Shown: positions 16,308 through 26,378, counted from the stretch's first letter. The stretch: 64,000 nucleotides of DNA from [Flavobacterium] thermophilum (GCA_900450595.1 UGGS01000001.1:1612001-1676000), one strand, 5' to 3'. Notes: generated from the letters alone by a model not told the origin. Translations and numbers: made by a program.

Positions 16308-18419
16308 TCAAGATTGTTCTGTTGTTTCGGTGCCGTCGGCTGGCAGTTGAACAGGCTCTCCAGCCATTCGTTTCGCCTTCAATTCAAAATAGGCGTCCAA
16401 AATACGGCGGCCGATGCGGTTGTTAATGCCGTCGCTTTCCCCTTGCGTCGCCCATGGGACCACAACGGCGAACGATACTTGCGGATCATTATACGGCGCA
16501 TAGCCGACAAGCGTCAAATTGTAGGTCGAGTCATTGCGGCGGCTTTTGATCGGCCCGTCGTAAAACGCTTCAGCCGTCCCTGTTTTCCCGGCCGGCTTGT
16601 ACGGGGCATTGGCGAAATACGCATACGCCGTTCCGCCCGGCTCTTGCATGACGCGGCGGAACCCTTCCTGCACGCGCTCAATGTATTCCGTCTTCATATC
16701 GACGCGGTTTAACACGATCGGCTCGAACCGTTTGATGACGCGGCTAGGTTCTTTTCCGTCAATGGACGGCTCACGAATTTCTTTGACGAGCTGCGGCTTC
16801 ATCCGATAGCCGCCGTTAGCGATCGTCGAGACGTATTGCGCCAGCTGCATCGGCGTATACATATCGTACTGGCCGATGGCTAAGTCAAGCAAAAATCCGC
16901 CGAGCGTGCCTCGGCCTTGGAAGCCGCTAAGTTCGTTCGGCAAATCGATGCCTGTTTTCACGCCAAGGCCGAATTGGCTGAAATAGCGGCGAATCGTCGT
17001 AAATGCCTCTAGATTGATGCGAAGCGGCTCGTGCGGACGATACACACCGTCCCCGATGGCGATCGCTGTTTTGAACATATAGACGTTCGATGACTGCTTG
17101 AGCGCCGTCAGTTCATTGATCGTCCCCATCGTTTTCCACGATTTTTTCACCGGGGTATCTTTAATATACAGCGGCTCGTCCTTGATATACGTATTCGGAT
17201 GGAGCACTCCCGTTTGAAAACCGGTAAGGATGGTCGCCCCCTTCACCGCCGATCCCATCGCATAAGCAGACGTAATGTTGCCGATGGCAAAGTCGACAAA
17301 TTTGCCATCTTGAAGAAGCTTGCCGGCCATCGCCAACACTTCGCCCGTTTTGGGATTCATCATGACGACGAACGCCCGATCCAAGAGCGGGGAGCGGCCT
17401 TTGCGCTTCGTGGCCAAAATCTCCTGCTCAATAATTTGCTCGACTTGTTGCTGCAGCTCGGCATCGATCGTCAACACGAGATCTTTGCCGCGCTCGCCTG
17501 GATACACTTGCTCAACCGAGATGACATTGCCCGATTTGTCGACAACGTTTTTCACTTTTGCCTTTTTGCCGTGCAGCACTTCTTCATACTGCATCTCCAA
17601 ATAGCTTTTGCCGACGCGGTCATTGCGGCTGTAGTCGCGGGCTAAAAAGTAGTCGAGCCGTTCGCGCGGGACGCCTTCGTCTTCTTCAGTCACACTGCCG
17701 AGCACAGAGCGGAATGTATTGTCATAGACGTATTTCCGGTCCCAATCCACCGTCGTATTGACGCCGGGCAGCTCGCTCAAATGCTCGCTGACGACCGCAT
17801 ATTCGCGGTCGGTCACTCCTTTGCTTTTGACCGTCTGTGGCGTCAAGGCGTAGCCGCTCTCCATCTCATGTTTAATGGCGATCACTTCAAGCTCTGCTTT
17901 CGAAATTTGCGCCAAATCTTGCTTGGTGATGCGATCGAGCGTCCACTCGTACACTTTTTTGTCGATCTCTTTTTGCGTCAATCCTTGATCAGCGAGCTTT
18001 TTCCGTTCTTGTTCGCTCACCTTCCGTTTCGCTTCTTTCGGATGCGTTAAAATCCAATAATCTTTCATATCGCGCTCAGTTACTTTTTTCTCAGCATCGG
18101 GAATGTCGATGTATTGGGCAAGTTTCCTTGCTATGTCCAATATTTCTTCCGGCTGTGTCGTTTTGGAGCGCGTGTACGTAATCGCCTTTTGCGGTGTGTT
18201 GTCGACGATCACGCGGCCGAATCGATCGTAAATTTTACCGCGCGGCACCGGCGTGCTGACGATTTCATCCTGCGTTCGCTCCACTTCGCGCCGGTAGTCC
18301 TCCCCATACACGATTTGCACGACCCCAAGGCGCAAAATCAGCGCCGAAAACAACAAGAAGACAAAGAAAAACAAAATGTTCAACCGAATCGGCACTTGTG
18401 CCCGTTTCTTCCGTTTCAT
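16308..18419 (-). CDS. pbpA: penicillin-binding protein 2A (class B transpeptidase)
   Basis: 703 aa. It has a short cytoplasmic tail, one membrane helix (about 13-36), a dimerisation/pedestal domain and a transpeptidase domain. The catalytic motifs are SAVK (S390, K393), SSN (443-445) and KTGT (612-615). It cross-links peptidoglycan of the side wall; in B. subtilis PbpA acts with PbpH to support rod shape and spore outgrowth. AAAGGAGGG precedes the ATG. It is co-directional with the upstream MFS gene (about 70 bp). Confidence 0.93.
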   Translation of the reverse strand: MKRKKRAQVPIRLNILFFFVFLLFSALILRLGVVQIVYGEDYRREVERTQDEIVSTPVPRGKIYDRFGRVIVDNTPQKAITYTRSKTTQPEEILDIARKLAQYIDIPDAEKKVTERDMKDYWILTHPKEAKRKVSEQERKKLADQGLTQKEIDKKVYEWTLDRITKQDLAQISKAELEVIAIKHEMESGYALTPQTVKSKGVTDREYAVVSEHLSELPGVNTTVDWDRKYVYDNTFRSVLGSVTEEDEGVPRERLDYFLARDYSRNDRVGKSYLEMQYEEVLHGKKAKVKNVVDKSGNVISVEQVYPGERGKDLVLTIDAELQQQVEQIIEQEILATKRKGRSPLLDRAFVVMMNPKTGEVLAMAGKLLQDGKFVDFAIGNITSAYAMGSAVKGATILTGFQTGVLHPNTYIKDEPLYIKDTPVKKSWKTMGTINELTALKQSSNVYMFKTAIAIGDGVYRPHEPLRINLEAFTTIRRYFSQFGLGVKTGIDLPNELSGFQGRGTLGGFLLDLAIGQYDMYTPMQLAQYVSTIANGGYRMKPQLVKEIREPSIDGKEPSRVIKRFEPIVLNRVDMKTEYIERVQEGFRRVMQEPGGTAYAYFANAPYKPAGKTGTAEAFYDGPIKSRRNDSTYNLTLVGYAPYNDPQVSFAVVVPWATQGESDGINNRIGRRILDAYFELKAKRMAGEPVQLPADGTETTEQS

Positions 18420-18491
18420 CCCCCGGCCCTCCTTTCCCCCCTATTGTAAAAGAAAAAGAAGGGGTTGGCTAGGGAAAAACATGGGCGACTT

Positions 18492-19784
18492 TTATGCTGT
18501 CGGGCCGCCCCGTTCATTGGCCAGCTTCGGCCGAAGCAAAAGCCGCCCTTGCCGCTCCCGCTCCGGATGGCCATCAGTCAAGCGGATGCGGCGGACGAAC
18601 CAATAAATGATCAAATGCCCGGCGCCGCACACAAACATCAGCACACGAATGCCCGTCTGCTCGTTAAAGAGCTCCACCGCCGCCAAAAAGACAAGAATCG
18701 ACGCCACCCGTCCGGCGTTTAAAAACAGCTCGCGGACGACGATATATTCGACGCGCGCTTCCGCTGATTTCCAGCTTTTCCCGATCACGTCAAACGTCAA
18801 CGATGAGTACGGAACAAGCAAAATCGGATAAGCGATGGCAATCGTGACGGCATAAAGAAGAAGGCGCGGGTACGAAGGATGAAAGACGATGAGAAAAATG
18901 GCTGCATACAGCAAAAGACCGCCCAACAAAATGGCTTTCATCCGGTATTCCCGCTTCATCAACCGGGAGACGACGTAATAAGCGATAAACGATGTGAAGG
19001 AATTGACCAATCCGTACTTGCCAAGCGCCCATTCGCTATGGGAGCTGACGTAGACAAGCACGGAAATGACAAAAACGAACGAGCCTTCACGCAGTCCTTG
19101 AAAAAAATGGGCGTTCGTAATGAGCCGCCAGTTCCGGTTTTCATTCCGTTCCTTTAAAATGCGGAAAAATAAATATTTCCCCGCTGCCGGACGGCGCTTA
19201 AGGAAAAAGCTGAGCAGCACCGCAACAATAAACAAACCGAGCGACAACGAAAACGTCACCGTGTACCCCTTTGCCCCGGCCAGCGACGAAATGATGTAGC
19301 CGGCGGCAATCGGCCCGATCATACCGGCTGATGAGGTCAACACCCCGAAAAAACCGTTAAAAAAGTCGCGCGTCTCCGGTTCGGTAATTTCAAATGTCAG
19401 CACGTTAAAAGCGAGCCAATAAAAACCATAGCCGACGCCGAGCAGCGCGCCGAGAACGAGCAAATATTGATGGGCGCGGGAGCCGACCAGCAAAACCGTG
19501 ACAAAAAAAACGGCTAAACACGACACACCAAGCCGTAAAATCAAAATGCGGTCGATCTGTTTCGCCAGACGGCCGGCAACGATAAACGTCAGCGGCTGCA
19601 TCGTGACGACCGCCAAGTTGTACAATGCCAAATCGCGAAAATCGCCGGTCTGTTTCCACAAATAAATGTTGACAAACGTGTTCGACAGGGAAACACCGAG
19701 CGCGTAAAATCCGCCGATGCAAAGCAAAAGCAACAGGTCGCGGTTCACTTGTTCTTGGCCGGTTAGTTTTTGGAAAAATGCCAT
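18492..19784 (-). CDS. yqgE: MFS transporter YqgE
   Basis: 430 aa, about twelve membrane segments with a basic central loop (FLKRRPAAGKY). It belongs to the major facilitator superfamily and holds the place of yqgE between pbpA and sodA. The substrate is unknown. A TTG two codons earlier touches the GGGGAG site, so the ATG 6 nt beyond it is preferred. The C-terminal tail is long and arginine-rich. Confidence 0.85.
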   Translation of the reverse strand: MAFFQKLTGQEQVNRDLLLLLCIGGFYALGVSLSNTFVNIYLWKQTGDFRDLALYNLAVVTMQPLTFIVAGRLAKQIDRILILRLGVSCLAVFFVTVLLVGSRAHQYLLVLGALLGVGYGFYWLAFNVLTFEITEPETRDFFNGFFGVLTSSAGMIGPIAAGYIISSLAGAKGYTVTFSLSLGLFIVAVLLSFFLKRRPAAGKYLFFRILKERNENRNWRLITNAHFFQGLREGSFVFVISVLVYVSSHSEWALGKYGLVNSFTSFIAYYVVSRLMKREYRMKAILLGGLLLYAAIFLIVFHPSYPRLLLYAVTIAIAYPILLVPYSSLTFDVIGKSWKSAEARVEYIVVRELFLNAGRVASILVFLAAVELFNEQTGIRVLMFVCGAGHLIIYWFVRRIRLTDGHPERERQGRLLLRPKLANERGGPTA

Positions 19785-19887
19785 TGCCAACTCCCCTTTT
19801 CATCTATCCGGTAGTGTAGCCATTTCCACTATGGCTATGCAACCGGCGCAACGAAAACCGCTTCCTTTGCCTGACCCCTCCGTCGCT

Positions 19888-19920
19888 AAAAAAGCGGGGC
19901 GTTTTGTTTCGCCCCGCTTT
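19888..19920 (-). terminator. terminator after sodA
   Basis: AAAGCGGGGCG / CGCCCCGCTTT, an 11-bp perfect stem with an 8-nt loop, followed by TTTTTTAG on the minus strand. Confidence 0.92.
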
Positions 19921-19925
19921 GTTGA

Positions 19926-20540
19926 TTACTTCGCTTTCGCTTCGCTGTACCGTTTCGCCACTTCGTCCCAGTTGACAATGTTCCAGAATGCGGCAATGTA
20001 TTCCGGACGGCGGTTTTGGTATTTCAAGTAGTACGCATGCTCCCAAACGTCCAAGCCGAGAATCGGCGTTTTGCCTTCCATAATCGGCGAATCTTGGTTC
20101 GGCGTGCTCGTAATTTCCAGCTCGCCGTTGTTCACGACAAGCCATGCCCAACCGGAACCGAAACGGCCGGCCGCTGCTTTCGAAAACTCGTCTTTGAACG
20201 CGGTGAAGCTGCCGAATTTTTTGTTGATGGCGTCAGCCAGCTCACCCGTCGGCTCGCCGCCGCCATTTGGCGACAAAATCGTCCAGAAAAGCGAGTGGGT
20301 CGCATGGCCGCCGCCGTTGTTGCGCACCGCCGTGCGGATGCTTTCCGGAAGGGCTTCCAAATTGCTGAGCAGTTCTTCGAGCGATTTGTTTTGCAAATCC
20401 GGATGTCCTTCAAGCGCCGCATTCAAATTTGTAACGTATGTGTTATGGTGCTTCGTGTGGTGAATGTTCATCGTTTCTTTGTCGATGTGCGGCTCCAGGG
20501 CATCATACGGATACGGCAATGCTGGCAATTCAAATGGCAT
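19926..20540 (-). CDS. sodA: manganese superoxide dismutase
   Basis: 204 aa. It converts superoxide to oxygen and hydrogen peroxide. The metal ligands H27, H82, D164 and H168 are all in place, and the segment [15 protein letters not shown] is diagnostic. The match to bacillar thermostable Mn-SOD is strong. No signal peptide. AAGGAGGAG precedes the ATG. A possible SigA promoter TTGAAA-17-TAAGCT and a small hairpin lie in the leader. Monocistronic. Confidence 0.97.
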   Translation of the reverse strand: MPFELPALPYPYDALEPHIDKETMNIHHTKHHNTYVTNLNAALEGHPDLQNKSLEELLSNLEALPESIRTAVRNNGGGHATHSLFWTILSPNGGGEPTGELADAINKKFGSFTAFKDEFSKAAAGRFGSGWAWLVVNNGELEITSTPNQDSPIMEGKTPILGLDVWEHAYYLKYQNRRPEYIAAFWNIVNWDEVAKRYSEAKAK

Positions 20541-20667
20541 CTAAATCTCCTCCTTCTTTCGCATTATGTAAGCGGACGCTGCACGTCCGTTCAAAATCAG
20601 CTTACCAAAATTGCCACAATGTTTCAATGAATTTGCCTGTCCACCAATGAACAGGAAACGATCACAG

Positions 20668-20696
20668 TTGAATTCGCCTGTTCCAGCATATACAAT
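20668..20696 (+). promoter_or_regulatory. SigA-type promoter of yqgB
   Basis: TTGAAT (20668-20673) and TACAAT (20691-20696) are separated by 17 bp. The start codon of the DUF1189 gene lies about 20 nt past the predicted transcript start, leaving room only for its ribosome-binding site. Confidence 0.65.
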
Positions 20697-20724
20697 GGAA
20701 ATGGAGAAAAAGAAAGGTGTGGCC

Positions 20725-21504
20725 ATGATGAATGTATTCGTCCAACTATGGAAAAGCCTATATTCCCCCAAAGACATCGCCCGTTTTCGATTTCAAGGAA
20801 TTGGAAAAACAATTGGCTATTTGTTTTTGCTGACGCTTTTATCCGTTCTCCCAACTTTTTACTATGCTTCAACGTCGCTAGCTGAGAGCATTCGCACGAC
20901 AAGCGCTTTGTTGCGTAACGACCTCCCGCCCTTTTCGATTGAAAACGGCGAGCTTCGCTCAGAAGCGGCTGAACCGATTCATATTGACCAAGGTGGATTT
21001 ACGATCGTTTTTGACAGCACGGGTAAGGTGACGAGACGGGAAGTAGAACGGTTGCCGAATGCCATCGCCTTGTTGAAACATGAGGCTGTGCTCGTCGCCG
21101 GCTATCAGGCGCAGCACTACAGCTATGCCACGTTTCCAGACGTAACCATCACTGATGAGGACGTGCGCGTGTTTATTGCCAGCTTGCAGTCGCTTCTCCC
21201 GGTTCTTATTCCGCTTTTCGGGCTTGTTTTATATGTGCTCGCTTGCGCGGGGAAATTCGTCAGCGTTTGCTTACTCGCTTTCTTTGGCCTCATGTTTGCC
21301 GGCATGTTAGACAAAAAGCTTCGCTACCGTCATACATGGATCATGTCGGCTTATGCGATTACGCTGTCGACGGTCTTTTTTGCTTTAATGGAAACAGTCC
21401 AAACGATCGTGCCGTATAGCACCTTTATCCATTGGTTCGTTTCGCTCGCCGTTCTCTTTTTGGCGGTGAAGGAAGTTCCTGCCTCAGCCCAGCGAAACAG
21501 CTAG
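20725..21504 (+). CDS. yqgB: DUF1189 membrane protein YqgB
   Basis: 259 aa. It has one membrane helix near residues 25-45, an extracytoplasmic domain (about 50-150), and about four helices in the C-terminal part. This matches the DUF1189 family, of unknown function, that holds the yqgB place in B. subtilis. AAAGGTG lies 6 nt before the chosen ATG-ATG; upstream in-frame starts overlap the promoter. The adjacent yqgC and yqgA of B. subtilis are absent. Confidence 0.75.
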   Translation: MMNVFVQLWKSLYSPKDIARFRFQGIGKTIGYLFLLTLLSVLPTFYYASTSLAESIRTTSALLRNDLPPFSIENGELRSEAAEPIHIDQGGFTIVFDSTGKVTRREVERLPNAIALLKHEAVLVAGYQAQHYSYATFPDVTITDEDVRVFIASLQSLLPVLIPLFGLVLYVLACAGKFVSVCLLAFFGLMFAGMLDKKLRYRHTWIMSAYAITLSTVFFALMETVQTIVPYSTFIHWFVSLAVLFLAVKEVPASAQRNS

Positions 21505-21532
21505 CCGCCAAGGAGTTCCTTGGCGGCTTTTT
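21504..21532 (+). terminator. terminator after yqgB
   Basis: GCCGCCAAGGA / TCCTTGGCGGC, 11-bp perfect stem with a 2-nt spacer, followed by TTTTT on the plus strand. It sits between yqgB and the convergent chemoreceptor gene. Confidence 0.88.
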
Positions 21533-23204
21533 ATCCGGCCGTTTCAAACTGTTTCACGCTTTGCCTCAACGTTTGGCCGAGCTCAATAAGCTCAAGCCCG
21601 ATTCGATACATCGCCTTCATATCTGTTGTTTGTGTGTGGGAAGAATGAAGCATCTGTTCAGCGCTTGCCAATGTTTGTTGGGCCGTTGATACGAACGAAA
21701 TGGTTACCTGTTCCATCGGAGGAACCGAATTTGCCAACTCTCCCATATGTCGTTTCATACCCTCGATCTTCTCTGTCACAACTGCAATCTCCCTTAGCAA
21801 TTCCTCGAAGGAACATTTCGAGCGGTACGCTGTCTGCATATACGTAGAAAAACGTTCGGAAACGAGCATGCCTTGCTTCGTTGTCGCGATGATGACATCG
21901 ACCATCTCTTCCGTTGTTTTCGCAATCGACTCAACCGCTTTTCCTGATTGCTCCGCTAACCGCCTTATTTCTTTCGCCACGACAGCAAACCCTTTTCCAG
22001 CTTCTCCTGCTCTCGCCGCTTCAATCGTTGCGTTCAAAGAAAGATATTTCGTTTGCTCGGCGATCGTGCGAATCACTTGCACGATGTTGGCAACGGACGA
22101 TGAGTAGCTCTCAACCTTTTTGACGGCGCCGGCCATTTGGGCAATTTCCTGCTCGAGTGCCTGAATGGACTGCGTCAGTTGCTTAATTTGTCTTCCCCCT
22201 TCCAAAGCAGCCGTATTCATATGTTGGGAGCTTTCTTGGATCATCTCCATCTGGTCAGTGACTTGCACCATATTCTCTTTCATTCGCTGAAAGAAGGTAA
22301 TCGTTGCGTCTGAAGAAGATGCCGTTTCCGCAGCACCGCTTTTCACCATTCCGACTGCTTCCATTAATTCCTGATTACTCTCCACTGTCTTTTTAGATAC
22401 TGTTTTTAATTGCTCGCCTTTATCCGAAAGCTGTTCTGTTGTAACCGATATGCGATAAATCATCTCCCGCATATTGCGAACCATCTGTTGGAAACTGGCG
22501 GACAACGATTGAATTTCCCGGGTGCGGGAAATGATGGACAGGTCGCTGCTCAAATCTCCATTCGCCACCTTTTTCATCGCTCGCTGAAGGCTGACGATAG
22601 GTGCTATCACCGTTCGGACAAACGCGATGATGACCAATGAGGCCGCACATGCGCTGATCAATGTTGCCGCCAAAATAAAAACAGCCATTTGGCGCACAGC
22701 CGTCATGTATGAACTTGTAGGCACAGCAATAACATAGATTCCTTTTAATTCCTGTATATTCCGGTAAACAAGTGTATAATCTTTTCCATTTATAACGGCA
22801 TAGGAAATCCCATTTCTTTTCTTTTTCATATGTTCGGTGAGCGTCTCCGGAAGCAAAAGCTGTGAGCGCCGGCTTATGTAGAATGGGCGAACCGTTTCAG
22901 CAACGAGAAAAAATTCAGCCGGCACCCCATCTTGCATCAATTCGGCTTGTTGCTTGCGGACGCCCTCGTTCACCCGCTCCATAAACTGTTCTTGATCCCC
23001 TATGTACATAAATAAAAGGTTTTGCACCAGTTCATACATCATATCCGTTTCCCGCTCAAGGCGTTGCTCAATCGCTTGCATTGCCTCCTTTTTGGCTTTC
23101 GCATACGATACTGCGCCAACCAGTCCAACTGAGATGGCTACAATGCCGACAAATAAAATGATTAACTGGTTTTGCAACTTCATCTCTCTTCGTGTTTTTT
23201 TCAT
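21531..23204 (-). CDS. methyl-accepting chemotaxis protein
   Basis: 557 aa. Transmembrane helices at about 12-34 and 171-195 enclose an extracellular sensor of about 135 residues (single Cache-like). They are followed by HAMP (about 196-250) and a long coiled-coil signalling domain with the conserved hairpin tip (about 378-415, [23 protein letters not shown]). The protein relays a ligand signal to CheA/CheW; the ligand is unknown and no other chemotaxis gene is nearby. The start is the ATG behind GGAGGGGG; upstream in-frame codons lack such a site. B. subtilis has no receptor here. Confidence 0.9.
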   Translation of the reverse strand: MKKTRREMKLQNQLIILFVGIVAISVGLVGAVSYAKAKKEAMQAIEQRLERETDMMYELVQNLLFMYIGDQEQFMERVNEGVRKQQAELMQDGVPAEFFLVAETVRPFYISRRSQLLLPETLTEHMKKKRNGISYAVINGKDYTLVYRNIQELKGIYVIAVPTSSYMTAVRQMAVFILAATLISACAASLVIIAFVRTVIAPIVSLQRAMKKVANGDLSSDLSIISRTREIQSLSASFQQMVRNMREMIYRISVTTEQLSDKGEQLKTVSKKTVESNQELMEAVGMVKSGAAETASSSDATITFFQRMKENMVQVTDQMEMIQESSQHMNTAALEGGRQIKQLTQSIQALEQEIAQMAGAVKKVESYSSSVANIVQVIRTIAEQTKYLSLNATIEAARAGEAGKGFAVVAKEIRRLAEQSGKAVESIAKTTEEMVDVIIATTKQGMLVSERFSTYMQTAYRSKCSFEELLREIAVVTEKIEGMKRHMGELANSVPPMEQVTISFVSTAQQTLASAEQMLHSSHTQTTDMKAMYRIGLELIELGQTLRQSVKQFETAG

Positions 23205-23283
23205 GCTCGTCCCCCTCCTTCTCCCATTATGTCGGCCAACTATTAAGCCCGTGTAAATACTTTGTAATTTTTTTGAATTGTTC

Positions 23284-23311
23284 TCATATTTCACGCGGAC
23301 AAGCATACATT
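23284..23311 (+). promoter_or_regulatory. SigE-type promoter of yqfZ
   Basis: TCATATT (23284-23290) and CATACATT (23304-23311), separated by 13 bp, match the mother-cell SigE consensus (KMATATT and CATACAnT). The yqfZ start codon lies 25 nt downstream with GGAGG between. The call rests on sequence match only. Confidence 0.65.
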
Positions 23312-23336
23312 TCATAAAAAAAGCGGTGGAGGAATC

Positions 23337-23648
23337 ATGAAAAAGTGGCTGCTTGTTTGTGTCGCCATCCTTGTCGGCTGCATCGCCTACCGGGATTTGA
23401 CAACCGGAACGCTTCCGACGTCATCGAACCCGCTGATCGTCGACGAGACGATCGGCAGCCTTGCTTACAAAACGATTAAAATTAAAGCCGGAGACACCCT
23501 TTTGTCCATTGCCGAGCGTGAACAGCAAGGGCCGCTTCCCGTTTCAATCGACACGTTGATCCGCGACTTTGAGAAGCTGAATCCCGGCACAAAGGCGAAC
23601 GCTCTTCAAATTGGAAAAGTATATAAAATCCCAGTATATAAAAAATAA
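23337..23648 (+). CDS. yqfZ: LysM-domain protein YqfZ
   Basis: 103 aa. An N-terminal hydrophobic segment (about 4-18, possibly a signal anchor with C15) is followed by a LysM-like peptidoglycan-binding domain (about 47-101, [13 protein letters not shown]... [11 protein letters not shown]). The position just upstream of ispG is that of yqfZ. With a SigE-like promoter, expression in the mother cell during sporulation is likely. GGAGG precedes the ATG. Confidence 0.78.
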   Translation: MKKWLLVCVAILVGCIAYRDLTTGTLPTSSNPLIVDETIGSLAYKTIKIKAGDTLLSIAEREQQGPLPVSIDTLIRDFEKLNPGTKANALQIGKVYKIPVYKK

Positions 23649-23731
23649 GCGTAGTGTATTTCTTGCTAACGTGTTGTCACTACTGATAAACTTAGGGCAG
23701 GACAGCATTTGGTTTAAAGGAGCGAATGTTC

Positions 23732-24856
23732 GTGGGTGACATAATCCATCGTTCAAAAACGCGGCCCGTCCGCGTCGGTCCGCTGACGATCGGCGGCAGC
23801 AATGAAGTAACGATTCAAAGCATGACGACGACGAAAACGCACGATGTCGAGGCGACGGTGGCGCAAATCCGCCGGCTTGAGGAGGCGGGCTGTCAAATCG
23901 TCCGCGTCGCCTGCCCGGACGAACGGGCCGCCGCGGCGATACCGGAAATTAAAAAGCGAATCAACATCCCGCTTGTCGCCGACATCCACTTTGACTATAA
24001 ATTGGCGCTGAAAGCGATCGAAGGCGGCGTCGATAAAATCCGCATCAATCCAGGCAACATCGGGCGCCGCGAAAAAGTCGAAGCGGTCGTGAAAGCGGCG
24101 AAAGAGCGCGGCGTGCCGATCCGCATCGGCGTCAACGCCGGATCGCTGGAAAAACGCATTTTAGAAAAATACGGATATCCAACAGCCGACGGCATGGTCG
24201 AGAGCGCCTTATACCATATCCGCATCTTGGAAGAACTCGATTTTCACGACATTATCGTTTCGTTGAAAGCGTCCGATGTGCGCCTCGCCATTGAAGCGTA
24301 CGAAAAAGCGGCGCGCACGTTCGACTATCCGCTCCATGTTGGCATCACCGAGGCGGGAACGCTTTTTTCCGGCACGATCAAAAGCGCGGTTGGACTCGGC
24401 GCCATTTTAAGCAAAGGGATCGGCAACACGATCCGCGTTTCGCTAAGCGCCGACCCGGTTGAAGAAGTGAAAGTAGCGCGCGAAATTTTAAAAACGTTCG
24501 GGCTCGCCTCCAATGCGGCGACGCTCATTTCCTGCCCGACGTGCGGGCGGATTGAGATCGATTTGATCAGCATCGCCAACGAAATCGAAGACTATATCGC
24601 CAAAATTCAAGCGCCGATCAAAGTCGCTGTGCTCGGTTGCGCGGTCAACGGCCCGGGCGAAGCGCGCGAGGCGGATATCGGCATCGCCGGCGCCCGCGGC
24701 GAAGGCTTGTTGTTCCGCCACGGCAAAATTGTCCGCAAAGTACCGGAAGAACAAATGGTAGAAGAGCTGAAAAAAGAAATCGACAAGCTGGCGGAAGAAT
24801 ATTTTGCGAAACAAAAGGAAAAAGAAGCCGCCCTGAAAAGCGGCGCCCCGGAATAA
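23732..24856 (+). CDS. ispG: 4-hydroxy-3-methylbut-2-enyl diphosphate synthase IspG
   Basis: 374 aa. It makes HMBPP from methylerythritol cyclodiphosphate, the penultimate MEP-pathway step, using a [4Fe-4S] cluster held by C268, C271 and C303 and a conserved E310. I chose a GTG start (9 nt after AAGGAG) because it aligns with the usual N-terminus (M-x-E/D-I-x-HR-KTRPV); an ATG two codons earlier is only 3 nt from the ribosome-binding site. The last pathway enzyme, IspH, is encoded about 8 kb further on. Confidence 0.96.
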   Translation: MGDIIHRSKTRPVRVGPLTIGGSNEVTIQSMTTTKTHDVEATVAQIRRLEEAGCQIVRVACPDERAAAAIPEIKKRINIPLVADIHFDYKLALKAIEGGVDKIRINPGNIGRREKVEAVVKAAKERGVPIRIGVNAGSLEKRILEKYGYPTADGMVESALYHIRILEELDFHDIIVSLKASDVRLAIEAYEKAARTFDYPLHVGITEAGTLFSGTIKSAVGLGAILSKGIGNTIRVSLSADPVEEVKVAREILKTFGLASNAATLISCPTCGRIEIDLISIANEIEDYIAKIQAPIKVAVLGCAVNGPGEAREADIGIAGARGEGLLFRHGKIVRKVPEEQMVEELKKEIDKLAEEYFAKQKEKEAALKSGAPE

Positions 24857-24888
24857 ACGGGGCGCGCCAACGGGCGGACGCCGAAAAT

Positions 24889-24925
24889 AGGGCGTCCCCG
24901 CCTTGGGGACACCCTCGCTTTTTTT
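24889..24925 (+). terminator. terminator after ispG
   Basis: AGGGcGTCCCC / GGGGACaCCCT stem with a 5-nt loop, then CGCTTTTTTT. It reaches into the stop codon of the convergent small gene. Confidence 0.85.
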
Positions 24926-25271
24926 ACGTATAAAACGGCATAATAAACAGGCGGACGAGAATGGCGATGACGCCAATCCCGATGGCCCAAGCCCCAAGCG
25001 TTTCCGCGCCGCGCCGGCGCGCGATAAACCCGACAATAATGCCGGCCGCCCCTAACAAAATCGGCCAAATAAACAAGGCGATGATGGACAGGGCCAAAGC
25101 GAGCCAGCCGAGCCCGGCGCCGTCCGCGCGTTCTTCATCCCGCTCGTCGCGGCGGCGAATCGGTTCAGCGACTTCCGCCGCTGTTTCTTCCATGAAAGCG
25201 CGTTCTGGTTCCTCTTTTCCGATCGATTGCACGTAACTTCCATTATACGTGCGCTCGCGGTCGTCTGCCAT
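24924..25271 (-). CDS. DUF4190-type small membrane protein (YqfX position)
   Basis: 115 aa. The charged N-terminal half (many Glu, Arg, Asp) is followed by two membrane segments (about 56-80 and 92-112) joined by the basic turn ARRRGAET. It has the size, topology and place of B. subtilis yqfX and of DUF4190-like proteins. The function is unknown. The ATG is supported by GAGGGA; an upstream alternative start lacks a site. Confidence 0.68.
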   Translation of the reverse strand: MADDRERTYNGSYVQSIGKEEPERAFMEETAAEVAEPIRRRDERDEERADGAGLGWLALALSIIALFIWPILLGAAGIIVGFIARRRGAETLGAWAIGIGVIAILVRLFIMPFYT

Positions 25272-25368
25272 ATGCTTCCCTCGCTTTCCTAAAGTAAGGA
25301 GCATTCTTAGTATGAGAAACCGGTGTCATTTTATCAGTGTGAATATTTTCTAAAAGGGGGATGCGACG

Positions 25369-25935
25369 ATGAAACACCGGCTCGGGATCGACATTGACGG
25401 CACGGTTACGTGTCCGAGCACATTTATTCCGTATTTAAACGAGGCATTTGGCAAACCACTCACATTAGGCGACATTACACAATATAATTTGGCGCCGCTG
25501 TACGGGACAACGGAGGAAGAAATGGACCGGTGGCTTGCGGAAAATGAGGCGGGCATTTACGAACGTGCGCCGCTGGCTCGCTACGCGCTTGAGGTGATTG
25601 ACAGCTGGAAAGACAAATACGAGCTGTATTACATCAGCGCCCGCGGCCGCCATTTGTACGAGCTCACCGAACGCTGGTTTCAACGGCACGGCATCCATTA
25701 CCACCATATTGAGCTGATCGGGTCCCACGATAAAATCGCCGCCGTCCGCCAATACAGGCTGGCCGCCTTTTTTGAAGATAAATACGATAACGCTTGTGAG
25801 ATCGCAGAAGCATGCGGCATCCCGGTCATTTTGTTTGACACGCCATACAACCAAGGCCCGCTTCCTGACAATGTCATCCGCGTCCGGCATTGGCTCGAGG
25901 CCAAGCGTGAAGTCGAGCTGCGCTTGGCGCCATAA
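25369..25935 (+). CDS. yqfW: HAD-superfamily 5'(3')-deoxyribonucleotidase-like protein YqfW
   Basis: 188 aa. HAD motif I is DIDGT (nucleophile D8, acid D10), motif II lies in YYISARG, and the acidic motif near FFEDKYDN. The family is annotated as putative nucleotidase; the substrate has not been shown. AAAGGGGG precedes the ATG. Monocistronic, convergent with zur. Confidence 0.83.
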   Translation: MKHRLGIDIDGTVTCPSTFIPYLNEAFGKPLTLGDITQYNLAPLYGTTEEEMDRWLAENEAGIYERAPLARYALEVIDSWKDKYELYYISARGRHLYELTERWFQRHGIHYHHIELIGSHDKIAAVRQYRLAAFFEDKYDNACEIAEACGIPVILFDTPYNQGPLPDNVIRVRHWLEAKREVELRLAP

Positions 25936-25936
25936 G

Positions 25937-25972
25937 AAAAACATCTCCCGTCTTATATCGGGAGATGTTTTT
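25937..25972. terminator. bidirectional terminator of yqfW and zur
   Basis: AAAAACATCTCCCG / CGGGAGATGTTTTT, a 14-bp perfect stem with an 8-nt loop carrying T runs on both strands. The zur stop codon lies in the loop, so the last codons of zur form one arm. Confidence 0.93.
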
Positions 25973-26378
25973 GGCATTGCGGACATGTTCCGTAAATTTC
26001 AAATTTATGGTCGGCGATTTCGTAGCCGTCGAGCTGCGTGGCCAGCCTTTCCATTGGACATATATCGATTTCTTTTGTTTTCCCGCACTCGGTGCAAATG
26101 AAATGATGGTGATGGCGGCGGGCGTCGCAGGCGAACCGAAACCGTTTCTCTCCTGACAACTCGGTCATCTCCAAAATGCCAAGCGCAGCAAAGAGCGACA
26201 AATTGCGGTACACCGTGTCAACGCTTAAGCCCGGATAAGCGGGACGAAGCGCCTCAAGCACTTCTTTTGCCGTCAAATATTTGTCGCGGCCGGCAAACAG
26301 CTCGAGCATTTGTTTCCGTTTTTCCGTATATTTAAACCCTTTTTCCTTCATTAACTGCAACGCTTCGCCGACGTTCAT
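25953..26378 (-). CDS. zur: zinc uptake regulator Zur (Fur family)
   Basis: 141 aa. It has an N-terminal winged helix (recognition region LSVDTVYRNLSLF, 51-63) and a dimerisation domain with the structural zinc cysteines C95, C98, C132 and C135, plus a histidine cluster HHHH (89-92). With zinc bound it represses zinc-uptake genes. Genomic linkage to znuC and znuB supports Zur rather than Fur or PerR. GGGGGC precedes the ATG, which overlaps the znuB stop. It presumably represses its own operon through the palindrome near 28.04 kb. Confidence 0.92.
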   Translation of the reverse strand: MNVGEALQLMKEKGFKYTEKRKQMLELFAGRDKYLTAKEVLEALRPAYPGLSVDTVYRNLSLFAALGILEMTELSGEKRFRFACDARRHHHHFICTECGKTKEIDICPMERLATQLDGYEIADHKFEIYGTCPQCQKHLPI

